A stretch of 64,000 nucleotides of DNA from Ensifer adhaerens (GCF_001270265.1 NZ_LGAP01000001.1:558001-622000); one strand, 5' to 3'. Shown: positions 17,492-26,466, counted from the stretch's first letter. Notes: generated by a model not told the origin, from the sequence alone. Made by a program: numbers and translations.

Positions 17492-19048
17492 GTGCTGCTG
17501 CGCAAGATCTTGATTTCGTGCGTTTTCTTGGGATTGCCGGTTCTGCCCGCGATGGCGACGACATCCGCGCTCGTGGTCGGCGTCGATATCTACCCGCATG
17601 AAGTGAGCCTTGATGGGGCGGTCAAGGATGCACGCGACGTTGCTCAGGCGTTGAAGAAGGCGGGTGTCGGTGCCATCCGCGAATTCATCAACGAGCAGGC
17701 GACGAAGGACGCGATCCGAGCCGCCTGGCTGGAGCTTGTCGGTGCCGCAACGAGCGGCGACACGATTATTCTCACCTATGCCGGTCACGGCGCCCAGATG
17801 CCGGAACTGGTCGCCGGCAGCGAACCGGATGGGCTTGACGAGTTTCTTGAGCTGCCGGGATTCGACCGTAGTCGCGCGGAAGAAACGGCAAAGGAGATCA
17901 TCGTCGACAACGAGCTGAATGCCTGGTTCGCGGAGGCTGAGGCCAAGGGCGTCCAGGTGCTGTTTGTTTCCGACAGCTGCTATTCCGGTGGCATGAACCG
18001 GTCGATCTCGGGCAAGACGCGGCTCGCGCCGACCGTGCGGGCGCAATTGCCGCCGCCGTCGCAAGAGGCGGTTTCCGGTGCGGCGGTCAAGGATGCGGAT
18101 CTGTCACAAGTGACCATCCTTGCTGCATCGCTTGAGAGCCAACCGACGCCTGAGGTTGTGATTGAGGGCGTGCCGCGGGGGGCACTCAGTTGGAGTTTTT
18201 CCCGCGCGCTCGAGGGGGCTGCCGATCGTGATGGCGACGGCCTGATTTCGCGCGTCGAGCTCGAAGACTATGTCTTTTCCAACGTCAAGCTCCAGTCCGA
18301 GGCGCTGCAGGTGCCGAACTTTACGCCGCAGGTGCCGCGGTCGGACAAGGAAATTGTCCTCTCGTTGCCCAGAAGCGCGACGCTGGCGGCAGACAATGGC
18401 ACAGCAGCGTCCGGCCGGCCGTCAAAGCTGAAACCGGCCCGAGAAATGGGCTGGGCGGGCAAGCTGGCGCTGAGCGTCGAAGGCACCGCGCCAAAGCTCG
18501 AGAATGTCGGCGGCACTGGCGTTCCCTATCGATGGGATGCCACGAGCGGCACATTCTACACGCCGAACGGCGACGTCGCGGGTGAACATGTCGCCGCCGA
18601 CATGGTGCAGGGTGTGGTCGACAAATTCATCCTTCTCGATTTCCTGAAGGTGCTTGCCGCACAGAACCCTGGCAAAGTCGCGCTGACGCCGGTCAAGGAC
18701 ATCTATTCATCAGGGGACCGCCTCAACTTCGACGCGCCTCAGTCCGGATACGCGAACATGCTGGTGTTCAATCTCGCCAATACCGGAGAAATCCAGCTTC
18801 TCGATGCCCAGATCGAGGGCTCGGGCAGCCATGTGTTCAAACTCAGGGACCTGGAGGTGGTCAAACCTTTCGGCGCAGATCATCTTGTCGTCGTCTCGAC
18901 GAACGCCCCGATCGATGCGGTGGCTGCGGCCCTGTCCAGCCCGGGCGTCGACGCATTCAAGCTTCTGCGCCTCCTCGAAGAGCGGCTGGACGGCACCGAC
19001 AGTGCTGTCGCCATCCAACCGCTCTATACGCGGGAGCGCGGGCAATGA
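17492..19048 (+). CDS. Exported caspase-family (metacaspase-like) protease 1
   Basis: A 518-residue protein with a signal peptide (cleavage near PAMA, residue 22) and a C14 caspase fold. The catalytic dyad is present: His99 in TYAGHGAQ and Cys163 in SDSCYSGG. Between them is an acidic EPDGLDEF segment like that of metacaspases. After the caspase fold comes a complete EF-hand-like loop, DRDGDGLISRVE at 245-256. The C-terminal part (about 390-500) looks like a DUF4384-type domain. The GTG start directly abuts the OmpA stop; the next gene overlaps its stop by 4 bases. Predicted Arg/Lys-specific, calcium-dependent endopeptidase in the periplasm by family analogy only. Confidence 0.83.
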   Translation: MLLRKILISCVFLGLPVLPAMATTSALVVGVDIYPHEVSLDGAVKDARDVAQALKKAGVGAIREFINEQATKDAIRAAWLELVGAATSGDTIILTYAGHGAQMPELVAGSEPDGLDEFLELPGFDRSRAEETAKEIIVDNELNAWFAEAEAKGVQVLFVSDSCYSGGMNRSISGKTRLAPTVRAQLPPPSQEAVSGAAVKDADLSQVTILAASLESQPTPEVVIEGVPRGALSWSFSRALEGAADRDGDGLISRVELEDYVFSNVKLQSEALQVPNFTPQVPRSDKEIVLSLPRSATLAADNGTAASGRPSKLKPAREMGWAGKLALSVEGTAPKLENVGGTGVPYRWDATSGTFYTPNGDVAGEHVAADMVQGVVDKFILLDFLKVLAAQNPGKVALTPVKDIYSSGDRLNFDAPQSGYANMLVFNLANTGEIQLLDAQIEGSGSHVFKLRDLEVVKPFGADHLVVVSTNAPIDAVAAALSSPGVDAFKLLRLLEERLDGTDSAVAIQPLYTRERGQ

Positions 19049-20586
19049 GGGGTGACGTTATAGCGGCCTGGCGTTTCCTGCTGCCGCTTATGGCGCTGGG
19101 GCTCTGTTCTCCCGTCTTGGCCGCGGATCGAGCCTTGCTCATCGGGATAGGGAATTATCAGAACCTTCCGCCAAAGCTGTTTCTGCACGGACCGAAAAAC
19201 GATCTTGTTGCCATGAAAGGGCTACTCACCGAGACACTCGGTTTCGATCGTTCAACAATCCGGGTCCTGGAGGACGGGCAGGCGACGCGCGCGGCCATCC
19301 TGGCTTCGATCGAGGAATGGCTGGTCGCCGGCACACAACCTGGCGACCGCGCCTATCTCTATTATTCCGGTCACGGCGTTCAGGTCACGGATGAGGATGG
19401 CGACGAGGACGACGGCATGGATGAGGCGCTGGCGCCCTTCGACCTTGTCGCCAAGGCCAAGGCCAAGGCCAAGGCCAAGGATTGGGAAGGTGCCGTCACC
19501 GATGACGAACTCGATGCCATCCTCGAGCGCTTGAAGGGCAGGGCGGTAACCCTGGTGATCGACGCCTGTCACTCCGGTCCGATCTCACGGTCGCTGTCGG
19601 ACGAGGTATCCGCCGGCATCGACGGCGCGCGCTTCCTGCCGCGCCCGGAAGCGAAACCGGTGGAGCAGGCGCTGACGCGCGGCCTGCGGATCGATCTCGG
19701 TGTCGTCGATAAGCCCAGCCGCGCCAACGAGAGCGGCATCGTCGCCTGGAGTGCCAGCGCGCCCTATCAGGTCGCATGGGACGATTTACGACTGCCCATC
19801 GAAAGCCGTCACGGTGTCTTTACCGCGGCCTATGTCGCCGGGCAGACGGGGGCGGCGGCGGACGCCAACGCCAACGGCCTGACCAGCAACGCCGAACTTT
19901 TCGAATACGTGACGGCGCAATCTACCGCCTACTGCGCCTCGCAGGAGAAATGCGACACGCTCGACCCGCAACTGGAGACGAAGGCGCAGAACCTCGGTGC
20001 CAGTGCGGTCATTCCAGCACAGGCGGGTGCCGAGGCGAAGGCGCGGTACGAGCCCGCTATAGGCGATAATATCGGGCAGGCAAGCTATCAGGATGCGAAT
20101 GCGGTCGATGCAGTCGGCGATATCGTCGGCAAAATGGACGCTGGTGACGTAACCATTGGCATCGACCGGCCAACGTCGATGAAGACCGGTGACGTGTTCA
20201 AGCTGACGGTCGCGAGCAAGGTTGCCGGTAGCCTCATCCTGCTGGACGTCAACACGGCAGGCGCTGCGACCCAGATCTTCCCCAACGAGTTCGCACAGAA
20301 GATTACGCCGCTCAGCGCCAATGTACCGTTGACGTTGCCGGATGAGTATTACGGCTTCGACTTTGAAGCCTCAGGCAAAGGCGAGAGTGCGTTCGTTGCC
20401 CTGGTGGTCAGCGACGCCGTCGATCTGGCTGACGTCGCGCCGAAGACACGGGGCCTCAAGCTTGAACTCAGCGCGCGTGAGACTTTGAGCGAAATAGTCT
20501 CGCGGTTGCAGAAAACCTGGACTGATGAGCTGGACAAACGCGGCATCCGGTGGTCGGTCGGCACCCTGCGCTACCACGTCGAATGA
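19045..20586 (+). CDS. Exported caspase-family (metacaspase-like) protease 2
   Basis: A 513-residue second caspase-family protein with a signal peptide (cleavage near PVLA, residue 26). It is closer to type I metacaspases than its neighbour. His110 is in YYSGHGVQ, followed by the acidic run DEDGDEDDGMDEALAPFD, and Cys175 is in IDACHSGPISRS. A degenerate EF-hand-like loop (DANANGLTSNAE, 273-284) sits at the same place as in protease 1. The C-terminus, around 370-480, is DUF4384-like. A (GCCAAG)5 tract encodes five Ala-Lys pairs in the loop after the acidic motif. Its start overlaps the previous stop (ATGA). It is the last gene of the operon. Confidence 0.85.
   Translation: MRGDVIAAWRFLLPLMALGLCSPVLAADRALLIGIGNYQNLPPKLFLHGPKNDLVAMKGLLTETLGFDRSTIRVLEDGQATRAAILASIEEWLVAGTQPGDRAYLYYSGHGVQVTDEDGDEDDGMDEALAPFDLVAKAKAKAKAKDWEGAVTDDELDAILERLKGRAVTLVIDACHSGPISRSLSDEVSAGIDGARFLPRPEAKPVEQALTRGLRIDLGVVDKPSRANESGIVAWSASAPYQVAWDDLRLPIESRHGVFTAAYVAGQTGAAADANANGLTSNAELFEYVTAQSTAYCASQEKCDTLDPQLETKAQNLGASAVIPAQAGAEAKARYEPAIGDNIGQASYQDANAVDAVGDIVGKMDAGDVTIGIDRPTSMKTGDVFKLTVASKVAGSLILLDVNTAGAATQIFPNEFAQKITPLSANVPLTLPDEYYGFDFEASGKGESAFVALVVSDAVDLADVAPKTRGLKLELSARETLSEIVSRLQKTWTDELDKRGIRWSVGTLRYHVE
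19450..19479 (+). repeat. Hexanucleotide tandem repeat (GCCAAG)x5 inside a caspase gene
   Basis: Five exact in-frame copies of GCCAAG encode Ala-Lys pairs (residues 136-145 of protease 2), between the acidic metacaspase motif and the catalytic Cys. Copy-number change would keep the frame and alter a basic surface loop. Confidence 0.9.
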
Positions 20587-20613
20587 TCGTTTCCGGGGGG
20601 GACCGGACATCAA

Positions 20614-20646
20614 AAAGCCCGCCTGAAAAAGCGGGCTTTCTTTTTT
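20614..20646. terminator. Bidirectional terminator between the caspase operon and aapP
   Basis: A 9 bp stem AAAGCCCGC / GCGGGCTTT with a CTGAAAAA loop, then C and six T on the plus strand. On the minus strand the stem also runs into T residues, so it can end both convergent transcripts. Confidence 0.9.
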
Positions 20647-20664
20647 GAGTTCTCGAGGGGATGC

Positions 20665-21441
20665 CTAGTGCAGAATCTGGCTGAGGAAGAGCCTGGTGCG
20701 CTCATGTTGCGGATTGTCGAAGAACTCGGCCGGTGAATTCTGTTCGACGATCTGGCCCTGGTCCATGAAGATCACGCGGTTGGCGACCTGGCGGGCAAAG
20801 CCCATTTCGTGGGTCACGCACAGCATGGTCATGCCTTCTTCGGCAAGCCCGACCATCGTGTCGAGCACTTCCTTGACCATTTCCGGATCGAGCGCCGAGG
20901 TCGGCTCATCGAACAGCAGGATCTTCGGCTTCATGCACAGCGAGCGGGCGATCGCCACGCGCTGCTGCTGACCGCCCGAAAGCTGGCCCGGATACTTGTT
21001 GGCCTGCTCGGGGATCTTGACGCGCTTCAGGAAGTGCATCGCGATTTCTTCGGCCTGCTTCTTCGGCATCTTGCGGACCCAGATCGGTGCAAGCGTGCAG
21101 TTTTCCAGGATCGTCAGATGCGGAAACAGGTTGAAGTGCTGGAACACCATGCCGACTTCGCGGCGCACTTCATCGATTTTCTTCAGGTCGTTGGTGAGCT
21201 CGATGCCGTCGACGACGATCTTGCCCTTCTGATGCTCTTCCAGCCGGTTGATGCAGCGGATCATCGTCGATTTGCCGGAGCCCGACGGGCCGGCAATGAC
21301 GATGCGCTCGCCTTTCATGACCTTCAGGTTGATGTCACGGAGAACGTGGAAGTCTCCGTACCATTTGTTCATTCCGCTGATTTCGACCGCAACGTCAGTT
21401 GCGGATACGGTCATCTTGGAAGCAGTGGCAGCATTGGCCAT
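20665..21441 (-). CDS. aapP: General L-amino acid ABC transporter ATP-binding protein AapP
   Basis: Cytoplasmic ATPase of the Aap broad-range L-amino acid uptake system. The 258 residues carry Walker [10 protein letters not shown], signature LSGGQQQR and Walker [15 protein letters not shown], with the polar amino acid subfamily stretch [17 protein letters not shown] near the start. ATG at 21441 was chosen over 21462 because GGGGGAG lies 6 bases upstream and the length matches known AapP. Last gene of the aapJQMP operon, 17 bases after aapM. Confidence 0.97.
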   Translation of the reverse strand: MANAATASKMTVSATDVAVEISGMNKWYGDFHVLRDINLKVMKGERIVIAGPSGSGKSTMIRCINRLEEHQKGKIVVDGIELTNDLKKIDEVRREVGMVFQHFNLFPHLTILENCTLAPIWVRKMPKKQAEEIAMHFLKRVKIPEQANKYPGQLSGGQQQRVAIARSLCMKPKILLFDEPTSALDPEMVKEVLDTMVGLAEEGMTMLCVTHEMGFARQVANRVIFMDQGQIVEQNSPAEFFDNPQHERTRLFLSQILH

Positions 21442-21458
21442 GCGATCTCCCCCTCTTA

Positions 21459-22613
21459 TCATTTATGGCTCGTGTCCAGCACGCGTTCCATGAAGCCTGA
21501 ATAGCGCGACATACCAAAGCAGAAAAGCCAGAATATGAAGCCCGCGAAAATTAGCCCGGAAATCGGCGTGACGGCCGAGGCCCAGTTGGAATCCGAGAAG
21601 TTCAGTCGGACGATGCCGAGCAGGTCGAACATGCCGATGATCGAGACCAGCGACGTATCCTTGAACAGTCCGATGAAGGTGTTGACGATGCCGGGGATCA
21701 CCAGCTTCAGCGCCTGCGGCAGCACGATGAGGTTCATCTTCTGCCAATAGCTGAGGCCGAGCGAATCGGCGCCTTCATACTGCCCCTTGCCGATCGCCTG
21801 CAGACCGCCGCGCACCACCTCTGCCATATAGGCGGAGGCGAAGAACGACACGCCGATCAGCGCCCGCAGGAACTTGTCGAAAGTCACGCCCTGCGGCAGG
21901 AACAGCGGCAGCATCACGCTGGCCATGAACAGAACGGTGATGAGCGGGATGCCGCGCACCACTTCGATGAAGAACGTGCACAGCATCTTGATAACCGGCA
22001 TGGTCGATTTTCGGCCAAGCGCAAGCAGGATGCCGAGGGGCAGCGATACCGCGATGCCGACGAACGACAGCACCAGCGTCACCATCAGGCCGCCCCAGAG
22101 CGGCGTTTCGACGAAGGGCAGCCCGAACCATCCGCCTGGCAGCAGGATAAGCGACAGGATCGGCAGCACGACGAGAAGCAGGATCGCATTGATGTTCTTG
22201 TAGGGAACCTTCGGGATCAGCATCGGCGTCAGGAACAGGATGAACAGGATGCCGATAAGTGCAGGCCGCCAGCGCTCCTCGATCGGGTAACGCCCGAAGA
22301 GGAATTGGTCGAACTTGGCATTGACGAAGGCCCAGCAGGCGCCGCTCCAGCCGTCCGGCTGCGAGCCGCCCTGTGCGACGGTTGCGCAGACCCCACGTCC
22401 GCCACCCGTCCAGGCGGCGTCGATGAAGAGCCACTGTATTGCTGGCGGTACGAGCCAGGCGAGCACAAGCAAGCTTATGATCGTCAGAGCCGTATCTTTC
22501 GGCGTCGCAAAGAGGTTCTTGCGAAGCCAGTAGGCAAGGCCACCCGTCTGGATGGGCGCCGGTGAGGCCTCGATCATCGAGGCGCGGACGAAAGTTGCCT
22601 GGTGTGTGTTCAT
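21459..22613 (-). CDS. aapM: General L-amino acid ABC transporter permease AapM
   Basis: Inner-membrane permease of 384 residues, the usual AapM length, with a long N-terminal extension relative to HisM-type permeases. The permease core has the polar amino acid coupling motif around [27 protein letters not shown] (split: [14 protein letters not shown], then [10 protein letters not shown]). Multiple hydrophobic helices are evident (for example [17 protein letters not shown] and the region near residue 120-165). Start at 22613 follows aapQ by 4 bases; translational coupling is likely. Confidence 0.97.
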   Translation of the reverse strand: MNTHQATFVRASMIEASPAPIQTGGLAYWLRKNLFATPKDTALTIISLLVLAWLVPPAIQWLFIDAAWTGGGRGVCATVAQGGSQPDGWSGACWAFVNAKFDQFLFGRYPIEERWRPALIGILFILFLTPMLIPKVPYKNINAILLLVVLPILSLILLPGGWFGLPFVETPLWGGLMVTLVLSFVGIAVSLPLGILLALGRKSTMPVIKMLCTFFIEVVRGIPLITVLFMASVMLPLFLPQGVTFDKFLRALIGVSFFASAYMAEVVRGGLQAIGKGQYEGADSLGLSYWQKMNLIVLPQALKLVIPGIVNTFIGLFKDTSLVSIIGMFDLLGIVRLNFSDSNWASAVTPISGLIFAGFIFWLFCFGMSRYSGFMERVLDTSHK

Positions 22614-22617
22614 GATC

Positions 22618-23811
22618 TTACCTCTCCACCAGGGCCATGCGGGCATTGAACCAGTTCATCAGCAAGGACGTCGTCAGGCTCAGCGTCAGGTAGACGATGA
22701 TCCAGATCGATACGACCTCGATTGCTTGACCGGTCTGGTTGAGAATCGTTCCGCCGACGGCAACCAGGTCGGCGTAGCCGATGGCGATCGCCAGCGACGA
22801 GTTCTTGGTCAGGTTGAGATACTGGCTGGTGAGCGGCGGAATGATGATCCGCATTGCCTGCGGGACGACGACGAGGCGGGTTGTCAGACCGGGCCGGACG
22901 CCGAGCGCATGGGCTGCTTCGGTCTGTCCCTTGGAGACGCCGCGGATACCGGCACGAACGATCTCGGCAATGAAGGCGGCGGTATAGAACGAGAGGGCGA
23001 GGAACAGCGACAGGAACTCCGGTCCGATGACCGAACCACCGGTGAGGTTGAACTTGCCGGCGACCGGCACGTCGAAAGTGATCGGCGAACCGGTTGCCAG
23101 GAAGGTGAGGAGCGGCAGGCCGATGACGAGGCCGAGCACGGTCCACAGCACCGGGAAGCGCTGCCCGGTTGCTTCCTGCTTAATGCGCGCATAGCGGGCA
23201 ACGAAGAAGCTGGCGATGACGGCGATCACGAACGCGTAGAAGACGTATTGCGAGCCGTCGCCGAATACCGGTTTCGGGAAGGCAATGCCGCGGTTGTTGA
23301 GGAAGATGTTGAGCGGCAGCGCGGCCGATTCGCGCGGCTGTGGAAGAACGGCCAGAACGCCACTGTACCAGAAGAAAATGACCAAAAGCGGCGGAATGTT
23401 GCGGAACACTTCGACATAGGCGAGCGACAGTTTCGCGATCAGCCAATTGTGCGAGAGCCGTCCGATGCCGACGAGGAAGCCGATGATCGTTGCCGTGATG
23501 ATGCCGGTCACCGCCACAAGCAGCGTATTGACGAAACCGACGACGAGGGCGCGCCCGTAGGTAGAATCGCTGGTATAGCCGATCAAAGACTGTCCCACGT
23601 CGAAACCGGCGCGCCCATTGAGGAAGCCGTAGCCGGAAGCGATGTTCGCGCGCTTGAGGTTTTCGATCGTGTTGTCCGCTATCCAATAGATAATGGCAGC
23701 GAGAATAACGACTGTTATGACCTGGTAAAATATCCCGCGCACTTGCGGGTCGTTGATGATCGAGCCCGAAGGTTTGCTCTTCTCAGGCGTAGTTGTGACG
23801 CCAATCGCCAT
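22618..23811 (-). CDS. aapQ: General L-amino acid ABC transporter permease AapQ
   Basis: Second membrane subunit of the Aap transporter, 397 residues. It begins [17 protein letters not shown] and enters a first helix [15 protein letters not shown]. The EAA-type coupling segment is seen at [24 protein letters not shown] (residues about 290-313). The ATG at 23811 is preferred to one at 23835 because GGGGAAAGAGG lies about 8 bases upstream. It is separated from aapJ by 93 bases containing a strong hairpin, as expected where a binding-protein gene is expressed above its permease genes. Confidence 0.96.
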   Translation of the reverse strand: MAIGVTTTPEKSKPSGSIINDPQVRGIFYQVITVVILAAIIYWIADNTIENLKRANIASGYGFLNGRAGFDVGQSLIGYTSDSTYGRALVVGFVNTLLVAVTGIITATIIGFLVGIGRLSHNWLIAKLSLAYVEVFRNIPPLLVIFFWYSGVLAVLPQPRESAALPLNIFLNNRGIAFPKPVFGDGSQYVFYAFVIAVIASFFVARYARIKQEATGQRFPVLWTVLGLVIGLPLLTFLATGSPITFDVPVAGKFNLTGGSVIGPEFLSLFLALSFYTAAFIAEIVRAGIRGVSKGQTEAAHALGVRPGLTTRLVVVPQAMRIIIPPLTSQYLNLTKNSSLAIAIGYADLVAVGGTILNQTGQAIEVVSIWIIVYLTLSLTTSLLMNWFNARMALVER

Positions 23812-23862
23812 GCAATGCCTCTTTCCCCTTGTCACCCTTTTGGGTGTTTTTATCGTTGGGAT

Positions 23863-23886
23863 GGGGAAGCGGCGAGCCGCTTCCCC
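23863..23886 (-). promoter_or_regulatory. mRNA hairpin between aapJ and aapQ
   Basis: GGGGAAGCGG / CCGCTTCCCC forms a perfect 10 bp stem with a CGAG (minus: CTCG) tetraloop, 18 bases after the aapJ stop. It has no U-run, so it is more likely an RNA-stabilising or 3'-end-processing element that raises aapJ over aapQMP than a terminator. Confidence 0.65.
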
Positions 23887-23904
23887 CTGTCGTGTCGGGC
23901 CGTA

Positions 23905-24930
23905 TTAGCGGACCGGAGGAGCGTACTGAATGCCGCCCTTGTTCCACAGTGCGTTGAGGCCGCGTTCGATCTTCAGCGGGCTGCCTGCGCCAATGTTACG
24001 GTCGAAGACTTCGCCGTAGTTGCCGACTGCCTTGATGACGTTGACGGCCCATTCGTTGGTGAGGCCGAGGTCGGTGCCGATCTTGCTGTCAGCTTCTACG
24101 CCGAGGAAGCGCTGAACGTCCGGGTTGGTGGACTTCTTCATTTCTTCGACATTTGCCTGTGTGACGCCGAACTCTTCGGCCTGGATCAGCGAGTAGTGGA
24201 CCCAGGTGACGATATCGTACCACTGGTCATCACCCTGGCGGACGGCCGGACCAAGCGGCTCCTTCGAGATGATCTCCGGCAGGATCATGTGATCGTCGGG
24301 CTTGGAGAGCGTCAGACGCAGAGAGTAGAGGCCCGACTGGTCGGTGGTGTAGACGTCGCAACGACCGGCGTCATAGGCCGCGTTCACTTCTTCGAGCTTT
24401 TCGAAGACGACCGGGTTGTACTGCAGGTTGTTGGACTTGAAGTAGTCGGCGAGGTTGAGCTCGGTGGTGGTGCCGGTCTGTACGCAGACGGCAGCGCCGG
24501 AGAGTTCGAGGGCCGACTTTACGTTCAGGCCCTTGCGGACCATGAAGCCCTGGCCGTCGTAATAGTTGACCGGGCGGAAGTTGAAGCCGAGAGCGGTGTC
24601 GCGGTTGATCGTCCAGGTGGTGTTACGGGCGAGGACGTCGACTTCACCGGACTGCAGGGCCGGGAAACGTTCCTTGGCCGAAGTGGGCGTGTATTTTACC
24701 TTGGTGCCATCCGCGAAGATCGCGGCGGCGATCGCCTTGCAATAATCGACGTCGAAGCCGCTCCAGTTGCCCGAAGCATCCGGTGCGGCGAAGCCGGCAA
24801 GACCGGTGTTCACGCCGCATTGGACAAAGCCCTTGGCCTTCACGTCATCGAGTGTCGCGGCCGAAGCCGCATGTGCGCCAATCCCCATGACAGCAGCGCC
24901 AACAAGAGCTGTCAGAATTCTTCTTGCCAT
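23905..24930 (-). CDS. aapJ: General L-amino acid ABC transporter substrate-binding protein AapJ
   Basis: Periplasmic binding protein of 341 residues with a clear signal peptide (MARRILTALVGAAVMGIGAHAASA). The mature start TLDDVKAKGFVQCGVNTGLAGF and the segment NWSGFDVDYCKAIAAAIF are typical of the amino-acid-binding family 3. First gene of aapJQMP; a sigma70-like promoter lies about 100 bases upstream. In rhizobia Aap imports a wide range of L-amino acids and is needed for nodule amino-acid exchange (established for R. leguminosarum). Confidence 0.97.
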   Translation of the reverse strand: MARRILTALVGAAVMGIGAHAASAATLDDVKAKGFVQCGVNTGLAGFAAPDASGNWSGFDVDYCKAIAAAIFADGTKVKYTPTSAKERFPALQSGEVDVLARNTTWTINRDTALGFNFRPVNYYDGQGFMVRKGLNVKSALELSGAAVCVQTGTTTELNLADYFKSNNLQYNPVVFEKLEEVNAAYDAGRCDVYTTDQSGLYSLRLTLSKPDDHMILPEIISKEPLGPAVRQGDDQWYDIVTWVHYSLIQAEEFGVTQANVEEMKKSTNPDVQRFLGVEADSKIGTDLGLTNEWAVNVIKAVGNYGEVFDRNIGAGSPLKIERGLNALWNKGGIQYAPPVR

Positions 24931-25270
24931 TTTTAGAACCTTTTTCTGTTGTCGTTAGTTCCCGTCTGCACCGGCGCGTCTCCCAGCGCGTGCAGCCTCC
25001 GCCACCCTCCTGGAGCGAGTGCAACCTATCTCATGCTCAAAATCCATGAGGGTCAAGTGATGTTGCCGATTTTCTGATTTTGCGTGTGAAAAACCTGAAA
25101 CAAGCCAGAAGTTTAGGCAGGTTTTGCAGAAAGCGGGCAATTGCTGAGCGAAAATTCGCCAATGGCCGCTGCTTTCGGTCGCAAAGCGCCTTTGTCGGAT
25201 TTTGCCACTTGACCCCGGTTGTAGGGCGTTCGAAGAGTTCCGGATCGGTTTTTCAACATCGGAATATTCA
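24931..25270. other. Divergent intergenic region aapJ/metC
   Basis: No gene seen. It holds the candidate aap promoter above and, on the plus strand, a TTGACC at about 25208 upstream of metC for which no clear -10 could be found. Confidence 0.5.
25028..25056 (-). promoter_or_regulatory. Candidate promoter of aapJQMP
   Basis: Read on the minus strand, TTGACC (25056-25051) is followed after exactly 17 bases by TGAGAT (25033-25028). The -35 box fits the rhizobial CTTGAC consensus well; the -10 is weaker. It would give a leader of roughly 90 bases. No sigma54 GG-N10-GC element was seen. Confidence 0.4.
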
Positions 25271-26461
25271 ATGGCAGACAGCGGCAATGTGAATGGCAAG
25301 ATGGGCATCAACACCCGACTGGCCCATACCGGAAACAAACCCTCCGACTATTTCGGTTTCATCAATCCACCGGTCGTGCACGCGTCCACGGTGCTGTTCC
25401 CGAACGCCAGGGCGATGGAGACCCGCGAGCAGAAATACACCTATGGCACCCGTGGCACGCCGACGACGGATGCGCTCTGCGACGCGATCAACGAGCTTGA
25501 AGGCTCCGCCGGCACGATCCTCGTTCCCTCGGGGCTTGCCGCCGTCACCGTGCCGTTCCTTGCCTATCTGTCCTCTGGCGATCACGCGCTCATCGTCGAT
25601 TCGGTCTATTTCCCGACCCGGCATTTCTGCGACACGATGCTGAAGCGTCTCGGCGTTACCGTAGAGTATTACGACCCGATGATCGGCGCGGCGATCGAAA
25701 GCCTGATTCGCCCGAACACGCGACTGGTGCATACGGAAGCGCCGGGCTCCAATACGTTCGAGATGCAGGATATCCGGGCGATTGCCGACGTCGCACATCG
25801 CCACGGCTGCGTCGTGACCATGGACAATACCTGGGCGACGCCGGTCTATTTCAAACCGCTCGACCATGGCGTCGACGTGTCGATCCATGCTTCCACCAAA
25901 TATCCCTCAGGCCATTCCGACGTGCTGCTCGGCACCGTCTCGGCCAACGCCGCCCATTGGCCGGCGCTGACGGAAGCCATGGTCACGCTCGGCGTCTGCG
26001 TTTCTCCGGATGACAGCTACCAGATCCTGCGCGGGCTGCGCACCATGGGCATTCGCCTCGAGCGGCACCAGGAAAGCGCGCTGTCGCTCGCCACGTGGCT
26101 GGAAGGGCGCGACGAGGTTGCACGCGTTCTGCATCCAGCGCTTCCGAGTTTCCCCGGCCACGACCTTTGGAAGCGCGATTTTACTGGTGCGAGCGGCATT
26201 TTCTCCTTCGTGCTCAAGGCGGAAAGCCCCGACCGCTTCAAAGCCAAGGCGCACGCTTTCCTTGACGCGCTGTCGCTGTTCGGCCTTGGATATTCCTGGG
26301 GCGGGTTCGAAAGCCTAGCGCTTCACGTCGGCCTGTCGGATCGCACCGTGGCTGTGGCGCCGACCGAGGGACCGGTTCTTCGCCTGCAGATTGGTCTTGA
26401 GGATGTTGCCGATATTCGCCGGGATATCGAGGCGGGGCTTGCGGCGGCAAGGGCCGTCTGA
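25271..26461 (+). CDS. metC: Cystathionine beta-lyase
   Basis: PLP enzyme of the Cys/Met metabolism family that cleaves cystathionine to homocysteine, pyruvate and ammonia. The 396 residues include the substrate segment YTYGTRGTPTTDALCDAI near the start, TMDNTWATPVYFKPL, and the PLP-lysine motif STKYPSGHSD at about base 25890. This combination is of the beta-lyase branch rather than gamma-synthase. The ATG at 25271 gives the normal start; the frame is open further upstream without family-like sequence. Divergent from aapJ, as I recall for S. meliloti metC. Confidence 0.93.
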   Translation: MADSGNVNGKMGINTRLAHTGNKPSDYFGFINPPVVHASTVLFPNARAMETREQKYTYGTRGTPTTDALCDAINELEGSAGTILVPSGLAAVTVPFLAYLSSGDHALIVDSVYFPTRHFCDTMLKRLGVTVEYYDPMIGAAIESLIRPNTRLVHTEAPGSNTFEMQDIRAIADVAHRHGCVVTMDNTWATPVYFKPLDHGVDVSIHASTKYPSGHSDVLLGTVSANAAHWPALTEAMVTLGVCVSPDDSYQILRGLRTMGIRLERHQESALSLATWLEGRDEVARVLHPALPSFPGHDLWKRDFTGASGIFSFVLKAESPDRFKAKAHAFLDALSLFGLGYSWGGFESLALHVGLSDRTVAVAPTEGPVLRLQIGLEDVADIRRDIEAGLAAARAV

Positions 26462-26466
26462 CCGTT

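Noticed and set aside
19441-19480. GCCAAG tandem array as a possible CRISPR or other spaced repeat
   Set aside because: Hexamer units with no spacers inside a coding frame; a simple microsatellite.
23833-23850. CACCC TTTT GGGTG followed by T residues on the plus strand between aapJ and aapQ
   Set aside because: Looks like a small terminator, but on the plus strand where nothing is transcribed; on the aap strand the T-run is on the wrong side.
22552-24936. Open frame of 794 codons on the plus strand, opposite aapJQM
   Set aside because: The minus strand encodes clear transporter subunits; the plus frame is an antisense shadow.
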